The notes under the pieces are model-generated. The model did not search any database and was not told the DNA's origin. It worked only from the letters and a program-made list of their open reading frames with translations. DNA of 64,000 nucleotides from Candidatus Riflebacteria bacterium HGW-Riflebacteria-1 (lineage in GTDB: Bacteria; Muiribacteriota; Ozemobacteria; Ozemobacterales; Ozemobacteraceae): assembly GCA_002839445.1 (NCBI GenBank), contig PGYB01000004.1:1-64000 (forward strand), given 5' to 3'. This document shows, piece after piece, positions 17,053 to 27,500 of the stretch. Made by a program: the position numbers and the translations under genes. The number at the start of each line of letters is the position of its first letter. Positions within the stretch are counted from its first letter, which is position 1.

Positions 17053-19944
17053 ATGATTACTGGTTATCATGCAAAATATTATGCGCATGAGCTTGTCAGG
17101 ACAGGGGGCAGCGGGGTCGATCGTCTTGGCATGGCGCTTTTTGATGCCTGCGTTGATCTCAACCCTCATCAGATTGAAGCAGCTCTTTTTGCTTTAAGGT
17201 CGCCGATTTCGAAAGGTGCTTTGCTGGCAGACGAAGTCGGGCTTGGCAAAACTATCGAGGCCGGCCTGGTTCTATGCCAATTTTGGGCGGAACGCCGCCG
17301 GCGTCTGCTTGTTATTTGTCCGGCCGCCCTTAGAAAGCAATGGGAGCTTGAACTGGCCGAAAAGTTCAATCTTTCGGCGATTGTTTTAGACGCAAAGACC
17401 TTCAAGGATCAACAGCGTGCTGGACTTGCCAACCCATTCGTCGATACCAGGATCATTATCTGTTCAATGCATTTTGCTGCAGCCAAAAGCGACCTTCTGA
17501 AAGAGATAGCCTGGGATCTTGTAGTAATCGACGAAGCACACAAGCTGCGCAATGCCTATCGCCAAAGTAACCGGATTGGTCAAGCAATAAGGTGGGCAGT
17601 CGAGGATCGCAAGAAGCTTCTGCTTACTGCCACGCCTTTGCAGAACTCTTTACTTGAACTGTTTGGCCTGGCTACCCTGATTGACGAAAGGCTTTTTGGC
17701 GAGCTCGCGTCTTTTAGAACGCAATACATGTCGTCTGGAAGCGATACTTCAGATCTTCGTGATCGTCTTAAGCCATTTTGCTGGCGAACTCTTCGCAGTC
17801 AGGTAATTGAATTTGTCAAATACACAGAACGAAAGCTTATTACCCGGCCATTTAAGCCAACTGAGCAGGAACATAAGCTTTATGAGGAGATATCTTCTTA
17901 TCTTCAGCGAGAAGATACTTATGCTCTGCCTTCTGGGCAAAAGCACCTGCTGGTTTTACTGGTTCGCAAAGTGCTCGCGTCTTCTGCTCATGCAGTTGCA
18001 GGCACTCTTGAGATTATGCGGTCCCGGCTGCAGAAAATGAAAGAAGAAGCCGCAAAAGCTGCTAATCCTGTTCAGCTATATCTTGACGGGGCTGAACTTG
18101 ACGATGATCTTCTTGACGAACTCCTTGCCGACGAAGAAGACAGTTCAGAAGCTTCTCCAGAAGAAGATTTGCCTGGCAACAACCTTGTTGCTGAGCCGGT
18201 TGACCTCAAGAAGCTAGATGCCGAAATTGAAGAACTGGGAACCTACATTCGCTGGGCCAGAAGCATCGGTATTGATACCAAGACCAGAGCTTTGCTCAAG
18301 GCGCTCGAAGTGGGTTTCCAAAAAATGGCTGATATGGGCGCTGCAAAGAAGGTTGTGGTTTTTACTGAATCAAGGCGCACCCAGGCATGGTTGAAAGAGT
18401 TCCTTGAGGGCAACGGTTACGCTGGCCAGGTTTTGACCTTTAATGGCACCAACAAAGATGACGCTTCTGGTCAGATATATCAGGAATGGCTGGAAACAAA
18501 CCGTGATACCGGCAGAGTAAGCGGTTCTCGCCAGATAGATCTCAGAGGTGCCATAATAGATCGTTTCAGGGAAAAGGCTAATATTCTTATTGCAACAGAA
18601 GCGGGCGCCGAAGGGTTGAACCTGCAATTCTGCTCTGCGGTCGTAAATTTTGATCTGCCCTGGAACCCGCAACGCATTGAACAGCGCATTGGTCGCTGTC
18701 ACCGCTATGGCCAGAAGTTTGATGTGGTGGTGATCAACTTTCTAAATGAACGTAACGAAGCAGATCGCAGAGTCTATGAGCTTCTTGAACATAAATTCAA
18801 TCTCTTCTCCGGGGTTTTTGGTGCCAGCGATGATGTTCTTGGTTCAATTGAGGCCGGTGTCGATTTCGAGCGTCGTATTGTAGAAATCTATCAGGCCTGT
18901 AGATCTGAAGCCGAGATTCAAAGCGCTTTCTCTAAACTGCAGGAAGAACTTGATGACCAGATTCAGCTGAGAATGCAGGACACCAGGAAATTACTTCTGG
19001 AGCATTTTGATGAAGATGTTCACGAACGCCTGAAGGTTAATCTGACCGGTGCCCAGGAGCGTCTCGATCGTATCGGTCGTCTTTTCTGGGATGTCAGCAA
19101 ATTTGGACTTTCTGACTTTGCCGACTTCAGCGAGAATTTCTTGTATTTTGACCTCAACAAAAGCCCGGTTAAAAGTGCCTTGCCTGGCCGTTATCATTTG
19201 ATTTCAAAGACGCAGATCAATCAACCCGGTGATTTTCTCTATCGCCTGAGCCACCCGCTGGGTGAGCATGTTATAAGCCAGGCTTGCAAGCTTGACCTTC
19301 CGGTGGCTGAAGTTGAATTTGATGTTTCCGGCCATTCAACCAGAATAGCAGTTGTAGAGCAACTGAAAGGCAGGGCAGGGTGGCTGACTTTGCAGCATTT
19401 GCGCATAAATTCTTTTGATGCACAAGAATACCTGTTGTTTTCCGGGTTTGATGACCAAGGTGTTAACATCGAGCATGAAACCTGTCAGAAACTTTTTAAC
19501 TGCTATGCAAAAAAGGTAACTGAAACAACCCTGCCAGAGCCGGTTCAACTCAAACTTCAGGCTGATTCTGACCGACATGTCCAAGCGACAATCGCCAAAA
19601 ACCTTGAAGAAAATAATGGTCATTTTGTTGAGGCCAGAGATCAGCTTGACAAGTGGGCTGAAGACATGGAACTTGCCGCCCAGAAAGAACTTGACGACAT
19701 CAAGCGTCAGATCCGTGAACTTCAGCGCCAGAGCCGGCAGGCTCCAACCATTGAGGCCCAGCACCAGCTTCAGGAAGAAATAAGCAAACTTGAACGCAAG
19801 AAACGAACACAGCGCGAGAAGATTTTTGATGTTGAAGACGAAATCGCCGCTCGCCGTGATACCCTTGTTGATGCTCTTGAAAAGCGGATGCAGCAGAAAA
19901 CTGCACTTACCCGACTTTTTACATTGCGTTGGCGGATAAGTTAA
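17053..19944 (+). CDS. SNF2 family helicase (defence operon gene 1)
   Basis: This is a 963-aa SNF2/RapA-like ATPase. Motifs: DEVGLGKTIEAG (motif I, residues 61-72), DEAH at 160-163, LLLTATPLQN (III), and QRIEQRIGRCHRYGQ (VI, ending near 554). A roughly 300-residue extension ends in a charged coiled coil (ELDDIKRQIRELQRQSR onward). SNF2 ATPases translocate on double-stranded DNA and occur in DISARM and in some restriction operons. ATG 17053 has AGGA upstream. A 15-nt gap leads to the methyltransferase gene and every later gene of the operon overlaps its neighbour, so this begins a six-gene unit. Its job in this operon is inferred from context. Confidence 0.9.
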   Translation: MITGYHAKYYAHELVRTGGSGVDRLGMALFDACVDLNPHQIEAALFALRSPISKGALLADEVGLGKTIEAGLVLCQFWAERRRRLLVICPAALRKQWELELAEKFNLSAIVLDAKTFKDQQRAGLANPFVDTRIIICSMHFAAAKSDLLKEIAWDLVVIDEAHKLRNAYRQSNRIGQAIRWAVEDRKKLLLTATPLQNSLLELFGLATLIDERLFGELASFRTQYMSSGSDTSDLRDRLKPFCWRTLRSQVIEFVKYTERKLITRPFKPTEQEHKLYEEISSYLQREDTYALPSGQKHLLVLLVRKVLASSAHAVAGTLEIMRSRLQKMKEEAAKAANPVQLYLDGAELDDDLLDELLADEEDSSEASPEEDLPGNNLVAEPVDLKKLDAEIEELGTYIRWARSIGIDTKTRALLKALEVGFQKMADMGAAKKVVVFTESRRTQAWLKEFLEGNGYAGQVLTFNGTNKDDASGQIYQEWLETNRDTGRVSGSRQIDLRGAIIDRFREKANILIATEAGAEGLNLQFCSAVVNFDLPWNPQRIEQRIGRCHRYGQKFDVVVINFLNERNEADRRVYELLEHKFNLFSGVFGASDDVLGSIEAGVDFERRIVEIYQACRSEAEIQSAFSKLQEELDDQIQLRMQDTRKLLLEHFDEDVHERLKVNLTGAQERLDRIGRLFWDVSKFGLSDFADFSENFLYFDLNKSPVKSALPGRYHLISKTQINQPGDFLYRLSHPLGEHVISQACKLDLPVAEVEFDVSGHSTRIAVVEQLKGRAGWLTLQHLRINSFDAQEYLLFSGFDDQGVNIEHETCQKLFNCYAKKVTETTLPEPVQLKLQADSDRHVQATIAKNLEENNGHFVEARDQLDKWAEDMELAAQKELDDIKRQIRELQRQSRQAPTIEAQHQLQEEISKLERKKRTQREKIFDVEDEIAARRDTLVDALEKRMQQKTALTRLFTLRWRIS

Positions 19945-19959
19945 GGTCAGGAGACATAT

Positions 19960-22900
19960 ATGCCATCAGTCGAACAACTTCGCGGTCGTCTGTTTAAAAA
20001 ACTCAAAGAACTGTTTCAGCTTGATCAGCCCGACCTTGATTTTGGTTTTTACCGAATCATGCATGCAAAAGCAAAACAGGTTCAGGAGTTTCTTGAAAAA
20101 GACCTGTTAAAAATTGTCAGCGACGCATTCAGTGAGGTCGACGAGGCGAAGTGCGCTTCATATAAGGCCGATTATGAGAAAGCTTTGAAAATGGCCAGTG
20201 ATTTTGGCGCTCCAGATCCTGCAAATACCCCGGCGGTCATGGATGCAAAACAGAAATGGAATTCGGTAAAGGATTCGTCTGCGGGCGAGGCAGAGGTCTA
20301 CGACCATCTTTATCATTTTTTTGAACGCTATTACGATGATGGCGATTTCATTTCCCGGCGTTATTTTGCCCGAGAAACTGCTGACAGAGCTGCTCCTTTT
20401 TCTATTCCATACAGTGGAGAAGAAGTGAAACTGCACTGGGCCAATTCAGACCAGTATTACATCAAAACCGCAGAATACTTCAGTAATTTTACCTTTGACC
20501 TTGTTCAGTCAGCAGAAGTGCAGAGCATGAACAAAAGCGAAAGAATCCTGCGGCGGATCCCCGATCGCCCGATGAAAGTCCACTTACGCATTGTTGCTGC
20601 AAGTGAGGGTGAACACGGCAATGTTAAGGCTAATAGCCAGAGCAAAAGATTTTTCATTATTCATAAAAACAACCCCGTTGAACTCGATAAAAACGGTGAA
20701 CTGATTTTGAATTTCGAGTATCGCTCTGATCTTGAAAAGGGCAGTGTTCAGGAAGGCATCTGGCGCGAAACCCGTAATGCAGAGGCAGTCGCCCTGGTTT
20801 TACAGCATCTTGAAGCCTTAATAAAGTCTGATAAGGTTCATCGCGACTATTTGTCAGATTATCAGCTATTACTGCAACAAGCTGCTCCGACCGAAAAGAA
20901 TAGCAAACGGATATTGCTTTCCAAATATGTGGCTCAATACACGGATCGCAATACCATGGATTATTTTATTCATAAAGATCTCGGTAGTTTTCTGCGCCGG
21001 GAACTCGATTTTTACATAAAAAATGAGATCATGCGCCTTGATGACATTGAAAATGCAGAAGCTCCGGCTGTAGAGACTTATCTCAAGAAAATACGGGTCA
21101 TGCGCAAAATCGCTGTTAAATTGATCGACTTTCTGGCTCAGCTCGAAGACTTTCAAAAAAAGCTCTGGCTCAAAAAGAAATTCGTGATTGAAACAAATTA
21201 CTGCATCACTCTTGATCGCGTGCCTGAAGAACTTTATCCCGACATAATCAAGAACGAAGAGCAGCATAATGAGTGGGTTGAGCTGTTTTCCATCAATGAA
21301 CTTAAAGCTACCAAAGGTGATCTTCTTAATCCGGGTTCGCCTGGCTATTCAAAGCCATTAAAGATCGAGTTTTTGAAGGCAAACAATAAGCTGGTGCTTG
21401 ACACACGGCTTTTTGACGAAAACTTCAAAGCCAGTCTGATGGCTTCAATAGAAGATTTAGACGAACAATTTGATGGTTTGCTTATTCATTCAGAAAATTT
21501 TCAAGCATTAAGTCTATTGCAGGCAAGATACAGGTCTCATGTGAAATGTGTATACATTGATCCTCCATATAACACAGGAAGTAGCGATTTTTGCTACAAG
21601 GATGCTTTCCGTAACTCGTCTTGGCTGTCCATGCTCCAAGACAGAATTGTATTGGCAGTAAATATGCTTCCTGAAGATGGTGTTCTATTTGTTCACATTG
21701 ATGACAAGGATGAAGACAATTTTGTTAGCCACAGGTTAATGAATATGATTGAAGATGTTTTTGGAAGCAATAACTATCTTGACAACCTCATCTGGGTAAA
21801 AAACACTACCCATAACGACGCCAAGACTTTTTCTCATAACCATGAATACATTCTTGCGTTTGCAAAAAATAGAGAAATTGCTGCACAGACTCATAGCATG
21901 TTTCGACAAGCTAAGCCGGGTTGTTCAGAAGTAATGGAGTTGGTCCACCTTCTTAACCATGATTTTCCATCTATTGAAGAAATTCAGAAGCAGATGAAAG
22001 ACCTTTTTAAGCAACAGCTGGAAGCTTACAAACAAGAGGTTTTAAGCCATGGCTTGGAATGGGATGATGAAACTAAAAAAAATGATCCTTGGAAGGGAAT
22101 TAAGCAATATAAGTTGGCCGAATATCGCGATTCAGATGGTAATTTTGTTGAAGAATCTTTGGCAAAAAATTGTTGTGCAAAGATAGTTGTGTTCAGGGAA
22201 GATAACCCTTCTTGGCCAAATGCGAGCTCTTTGACTTCAGAACATAAGTCAGAAAGCAGTCAGGAATATAGATTCTATAAGCCTTTGCATCCACTTACCG
22301 GACGTCCATGCCCTGCACCGGCAAGAGGGTGGTTGTGGCGAGAAAAGATCAACCCGGACAAGCCTAAAACTCTTTCTTTTGAAGAAATGCTAAAGAAAAA
22401 TTATATATATTTCGGTGAAGACGAAAATAAGATTCCACAGGTGAAACGGTTTTTACATAATGTTGAATCTGATGTCGTAAAGTCAGTGATTTCTGATTTC
22501 ACAGATGGCGAAAAAGAGTTGGCTAATATTTTAGGTGAGCGTGGTTTATTTCCAAACCCCAAACCAACTTCGATTGGGAAGAAGCTTATTGAAATCTCTA
22601 CAAGTCAAGGTGACACTGTTTTAGATTTTTTTGCTGGCTCAGGTTCTTCTGTTCATGCGCTTATGCAACAAAACTTCATTGATGAAAAAGCCCGGCGGTT
22701 TGTTGCAATTGAGCTCGGTGATCATTTCGACAGTATTTTGATAAAAAGAGTGAAAAAAGCTCTATACTCAGTCCTTTGGAAAGATGGTAGAGCATCAAAA
22801 GAGCCGAGTAATTTGCATTGTTTCAAATATTTGCGGCTTGAATCTTATGAAGATACTTTGAATAATCTACAGTTTGATGCTGATAAGAAGCACAAAAAAC

Positions 22901-23532
22901 TTTTGGAATCAAAACCAGGGCTTAAAGAAGATTTTATGCTGCGCTATCTGCTTGATGTGGAAACGCGCGGAAGTCAATCTTTAGTGAACATCAATGCTTT
23001 TGCTGATCCAACTGCCTATACTCTCGCGGTAAAAAAGCCCGGTAGTGATGAAACCGTTACTCGAAATGTTGATTTGATCGAAACTTTTAACTTTCTGATC
23101 GGGCTGCGAGTTAATCATATCGCCTCGCCTCAAAACATCAGTGCCGATTTTAAGCGCATTGAGGACCCAGAATTGCCAAAAGACCAGAATACCCGCTTGG
23201 TGGTCGATGGCAAAATTCATAATATGATCAAAGGGCCATGGTGGTTCAGAAAAGTCGAAGGCTGGGTTCCCGCCGATCCTATGAATCCGAACAATGGGCA
23301 GCGCGAGAAAGTTCTGATTGTCTGGCGAAAACTGACAGGAGATCTGGAGCAGGATAATCTGGTTCTCGATGAATGGTTCAAGAAAAACCGTATCAGCAGC
23401 AGAGATTTTGAATTTGACCTGATTTATGTTAATGGCAGCAACAATCTACCGAACCTCAAGCTCGAAGGTGATAACTGGAAAGTGCGCCTGATCGAAGAAG
23501 AGTTCATGACGCGAATGTGGGAGGCTGAGTAA
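19960..23532 (+). CDS. Beta-class N6-adenine DNA methyltransferase, large (Mod-like)
   Basis: At 1190 aa this is about twice a classical type III Mod. Catalytic motif IV is DPPY (534-537) and the AdoMet motif FAGSG (891-895) comes after it. The IV-before-I order, with the target-recognition region between, defines the beta class. The first roughly 500 residues are helical and unrecognised, and could contact DNA or the SNF2 protein. About 290 residues follow motif I. AGGAG lies upstream of ATG 19960. Type III Mod and DISARM DrmMI are the closest known designs. It probably marks self DNA for the Res-like protein encoded downstream. Its TAA shares its last base with the next ATG. Confidence 0.9.
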   Translation: MPSVEQLRGRLFKKLKELFQLDQPDLDFGFYRIMHAKAKQVQEFLEKDLLKIVSDAFSEVDEAKCASYKADYEKALKMASDFGAPDPANTPAVMDAKQKWNSVKDSSAGEAEVYDHLYHFFERYYDDGDFISRRYFARETADRAAPFSIPYSGEEVKLHWANSDQYYIKTAEYFSNFTFDLVQSAEVQSMNKSERILRRIPDRPMKVHLRIVAASEGEHGNVKANSQSKRFFIIHKNNPVELDKNGELILNFEYRSDLEKGSVQEGIWRETRNAEAVALVLQHLEALIKSDKVHRDYLSDYQLLLQQAAPTEKNSKRILLSKYVAQYTDRNTMDYFIHKDLGSFLRRELDFYIKNEIMRLDDIENAEAPAVETYLKKIRVMRKIAVKLIDFLAQLEDFQKKLWLKKKFVIETNYCITLDRVPEELYPDIIKNEEQHNEWVELFSINELKATKGDLLNPGSPGYSKPLKIEFLKANNKLVLDTRLFDENFKASLMASIEDLDEQFDGLLIHSENFQALSLLQARYRSHVKCVYIDPPYNTGSSDFCYKDAFRNSSWLSMLQDRIVLAVNMLPEDGVLFVHIDDKDEDNFVSHRLMNMIEDVFGSNNYLDNLIWVKNTTHNDAKTFSHNHEYILAFAKNREIAAQTHSMFRQAKPGCSEVMELVHLLNHDFPSIEEIQKQMKDLFKQQLEAYKQEVLSHGLEWDDETKKNDPWKGIKQYKLAEYRDSDGNFVEESLAKNCCAKIVVFREDNPSWPNASSLTSEHKSESSQEYRFYKPLHPLTGRPCPAPARGWLWREKINPDKPKTLSFEEMLKKNYIYFGEDENKIPQVKRFLHNVESDVVKSVISDFTDGEKELANILGERGLFPNPKPTSIGKKLIEISTSQGDTVLDFFAGSGSSVHALMQQNFIDEKARRFVAIELGDHFDSILIKRVKKALYSVLWKDGRASKEPSNLHCFKYLRLESYEDTLNNLQFDADKKHKKLLESKPGLKEDFMLRYLLDVETRGSQSLVNINAFADPTAYTLAVKKPGSDETVTRNVDLIETFNFLIGLRVNHIASPQNISADFKRIEDPELPKDQNTRLVVDGKIHNMIKGPWWFRKVEGWVPADPMNPNNGQREKVLIVWRKLTGDLEQDNLVLDEWFKKNRISSRDFEFDLIYVNGSNNLPNLKLEGDNWKVRLIEEEFMTRMWEAE

Positions 23533-24569
23533 TGGCAGGTTCCCAATTGCCGGCTACAGCCGAGTTTCTTCTTTATGAATCAGAAGACGGCCAGGTTCGT
23601 GTCGAAACCAGACTGGTTAATGATTCGGTCTGGTTAAATCTCAATCAGCTTGCTGAGCTTTTCTCTATTGATAAATCGGGTATCAGCCGTCATCTGAAGA
23701 ATATCTTCGAATCCGTTGAGCTGAGCCGATCTTCAGTTGTTGCAAATTTTGCAACAACTGCCAGCGATGGAAAAAAATATAATGTCGAGTTCTTTAACCT
23801 CGACGCAATTATTTCGGTCGGTTACCGGGTCAACAGCATTCGTGGAACTCAATTTCGAATCTGGGCAACCCAGCGTCTGCGTGAATACCTTATCAAGGGT
23901 TTCACTATGGACGACGAGAGGCTTAAAAATCTCGGCAACACCAGCTATTTTGAGGAACTGCTGGCTCGCATTCGCGATATTCGTTCCTCAGAAAAGGTTT
24001 TCTGGCGCAAGATTCTCGATATCTACGCCACCAGTATTGATTACAACCCCAAAGATGAAGTTTCCAAAGAGTTTTTTAGAGTAATACAGAATAAAATGCA
24101 CTGGGCGGCGCATGGGCATACGGCCGCCGAAATCATTTATGGGCGGGCCGATGCTTCCAGACCAAACATGGGTCTGACAAACTGGAAGGGTAAAAAAATC
24201 CGTAAGGGCGAAGTAGAGATTGCCAAAAATTATCTTGCTGAGCCGGAACTCGATCTGCTGAACCGTATTGTGACCATGTATCTTGAATTCGCTGAATTGC
24301 AGGCTTTGCGGCGCAAGCCAATGACCATGAAAGATTGGGTGACTAAACTTGATGACTTTTTGAAGCTTTCTGACAATGAGCTGCTCGATCATGCTGGCAA
24401 AATCAGCCATGACCAGGCACTTGAAAAGGCCCATAAAGAGTATGAAAAGTTTCGCAAGGCTTCATTGGCTGAGCCCACTGAAGTTGAAAAACATTTTATC
24501 GAGGCAGAAGAAGAACTGAAGCGACTTGAGGCTGCCAAAAAACGGAGAATCAGTCATGGCAAAGCGTAA
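23532..24569 (+). CDS. rhuM: RhuM family protein
   Basis: The protein has the RhuM layout: a winged-helix-like N-terminus (VWLNLNQLAELFSIDKSGISRHLKNIF), the FATTASDGKKY stretch, the highly conserved FFNLDAIISVGYRVNS, then FRIWATQRLREYLIKGF. A C-terminal domain contains HGHTAAEIIYGRAD. RhuM was named from a Salmonella pathogenicity island; its biochemical role is unclear, and it is often found inside restriction-modification operons. The start overlaps the methyltransferase stop by one base and its own end overlaps the Res-like start by 14 bases. A near-perfect 25-nt palindrome lies inside the gene at 23735-23759. Confidence 0.85.
   Translation: MAGSQLPATAEFLLYESEDGQVRVETRLVNDSVWLNLNQLAELFSIDKSGISRHLKNIFESVELSRSSVVANFATTASDGKKYNVEFFNLDAIISVGYRVNSIRGTQFRIWATQRLREYLIKGFTMDDERLKNLGNTSYFEELLARIRDIRSSEKVFWRKILDIYATSIDYNPKDEVSKEFFRVIQNKMHWAAHGHTAAEIIYGRADASRPNMGLTNWKGKKIRKGEVEIAKNYLAEPELDLLNRIVTMYLEFAELQALRRKPMTMKDWVTKLDDFLKLSDNELLDHAGKISHDQALEKAHKEYEKFRKASLAEPTEVEKHFIEAEEELKRLEAAKKRRISHGKA
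23735..23759. repeat. 25-nt palindrome inside rhuM
   Basis: AGTTGTTGCAAA and TTTGCAACAACT are exact reverse complements separated by one T. A similar, imperfect palindrome with the same TTGCAACAACT core lies at 53991-54015, close to a RhuM remnant. Confidence 0.7.
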
Positions 24570-27500
24570 CACCCAGGCGCCAAAGCAACACGACTTTCGC
24601 AATAAGCTGCTGTTGAATCAGTGGCTGATTAGCCTTTTCGGTATCGATCCACTGGGTGAGCATAAAGCTCATGGAAAGGTCGTCAGGCCATTTAACAAAC
24701 TTGCCGAGCCCATTTCTGACCCAGCGCTGGAAGGCTTTGACAATGATAATCTGCATCATTTTTATCATGCTCTGGTTAACAGCAACCTGTTCTGGAATGA
24801 CTTTTGCCAGCTGAGTAAAGAGCAGGTTCTGGTTTATGAACAGAATATTGTCAGGCATACTCTGGCCATCAACGAAAAGCGTCACCGTCCGGTTGTCTGG
24901 AAATATTACCAGTGGCTGACGCTTTTGTTCACAGAAATATACCTCGACCGCTTCTTCAGCGACAAAGAATGTCTGCTCGGGTCGCTCAATGATTACGTCG
25001 AGCGGTTCAACCGGCATTGGCATACCTATATGGCGGTGACGCCCTATGAAGTAGACGACCTGAACAAGCTTTGCCTGCAGAACGCTACCGGCAGCGGCAA
25101 AACCCTGCTTATGCATGTGAACCTTCTTCAATATCGCCACTATGATCGCAAATATGGCAAAATTCCAGATGCAGCAAGGGTTATTCTGTTGACCCCCAAT
25201 GAGCGTCTGTCAGAGCAGCATATAACTGAATTTCATGAAAGCGGGTTTAGTTTTGTTGGTAGGCTTGATCCGGGTAAGCCGGCATCACTGGGTTCCGTGG
25301 ATGTTATTGAAATCACCAAGCTTGGCGATAAAGATGGGCCTAACACCATAGCTACCAGAACACTGGGAAATACCAACCTGTTATTGGTTGATGAAGGGCA
25401 CCGCGGCATGAGTGGAAAAGAAGAGGGCGCGTGGTTTGCCCGACGCAGCCAGCTTTGCGACCGTGGTTTTACCTTTGAATACTCAGCAACTTTTGAACAG
25501 GCGGTTCAGGCCTCAGGCAACATCAACTTCTCACACAATTATGCCAAGGCAGTTCTATTTGATTATTCGTATCGATGGTTTTATGAGGATGGCTTTGGCA
25601 AGGATTACCAGATTCTTAATCTGCCAGAAGCCTATTCAGATCACGAACAGACTTATCTTACCGCCTGTCTTCTCAAATTTTATCAACAGCTGCGGATTTA
25701 TGATGATAAAAAACAGGAATTCAGAGCCTTTAATATTGAGAAACCTCTTTGGGTGTTCGTCGGCAGCACGGTTTCGTCTGGAAAGCTTTCTAAAGATGAA
25801 CAGATTGTTGCGACTGACGTAGCATTGATAATTCAGTTTATTGCAGATTTTCTCTCGAAGCAGCCCGCTGCTCAAAGAAGAATTGCCGAGATTCTTTCCG
25901 GAACTGGTCAGGATACCGGTCTGCTCGATCAGAACGGCAACGATATTTTTGCCGGTTCTTTTACCTATCTGGCCAGGTTGATAAATACCGGCGAAACGGT
26001 TGATGATATATATCGAGATATTCTGGCAAGATTGTTCAACAACCAGGCAGGCGGCATTCTTTCCCTCGATAGAATAAAAGGTGATTCTGGTGAAATAGCC
26101 ATGCGAGTTGGTACTTCAGAAGAATGCTTTGGTCTGATAAACGTGGGCGATGCCAAGGGCCTGTGTGATCATGTGACTGCGGTTGCCGCACAGAGGCAGG
26201 TTAAACTTGCCGTTACCGATAGCGATTTTTCTGAGGCAATGTTTGCAACGGTCAAGGATTCGTCTTCGAATGTTAACCTGCTGATTGGTTCAAAGAAGTT
26301 TGTGGAAGGCTGGGATTGCTGGAGGGTGAGCACCATGGGGCTCATGCATGTCGGCAAGACTGAAGGTGCCCAGATCATTCAGCTTTTTGGCCGCGGCGTG
26401 CGTTTGAAGGGCTACGACTGGAGCTTGAAGCGGAGCGGAAGATCAAAAACTCAGAGTTGCCCCATATTTATTGAAGAGCTGGAAACCCTCAATGTTTTCG
26501 GTATAGAATCAAGTTTTATGGAAAGTTTCCGCAAATACCTTGCGAGCGAAGGTTTGCCGGGCAATGAACGTCGTAGAATATTCAACATACCGCTGAATGT
26601 TACTTACGACTTTGGTAAGAAGCTGAAAATTCTCAGGCCGAAGCGCAAGGCTTCAGACGGCAAAGAATATGATTTCAAGAAAGACGGCCCGGTTCCAGGT
26701 TTCGGCGAGGTGCCTGATTATCTGACTCAGAACCCTGTTATTGCCGACTGGTACCCGCGTATTCAGGCTATCCAGTCAAAAGACAGGCAGGATATTACCT
26801 CAAAAGATCAGGTTTATATAAGAGAACAGCACCTGGAGTTCCTTGATTTTGACTGGCTGTTTTTTGAAATGGAACGCTATAAGCGAGAACGCAGCTGGTA
26901 TAACCTGAACATCTCAAAACAGAGCATCAGACAACTTTTGGCGCGAAATGACTGGTATAAGCTTTTTATGCCCGAAGTCAGAATGGAGCCTTCGGATTTT
27001 GCAGGCATTCAGCTTATTCAGGAAGTTGCTGCAGAGCTTTTGAAAAGGTATTGCGAGCATTATTATAACTACCGGAAGCGTGAATACATTGAACCTCGGC
27101 TGGAACTGCGCGAATTAACCGCAGATGATGAAAACATGCCAGGCGAAGATATTTATCAGCTCATTGTAGACGGCGATGAAGAGCAGGTAATTCAAAGCAT
27201 TGAGAAAATGAAAGTGGAGCTTGCCAGCAGAAAGGCCGAGTTGCTGAAAAATGGTGACCTTGAGGCCTGTTGCTTTGGCAATCACTTATTTGAACCACTG
27301 TTTCATGTTCGTCGTGGTGGGAAAATAACAGTATTGCCGGTCGCTTTAAATGAAAGTGAATTTCAGTTTGTAGCCGATCTGAAAAAGTGGTGTGATGACA
27401 ACGGCAGTCGTTTCAAAAGAGAAGGGCTGGAGCTTTTTTTGTTGCGCAATATGAGTCGAGGCAAAGGTGTTGGCTTTTTCGAAGCCGGCAACTTTCACCC

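Noticed and set aside
17053..23532. DISARM class 1 (DrmD SNF2 helicase plus DrmMI methyltransferase)
   Set aside because: No DrmA, DUF1998 DrmB or phospholipase-like DrmC follows; a Res-like helicase and RhuM stand in their place.
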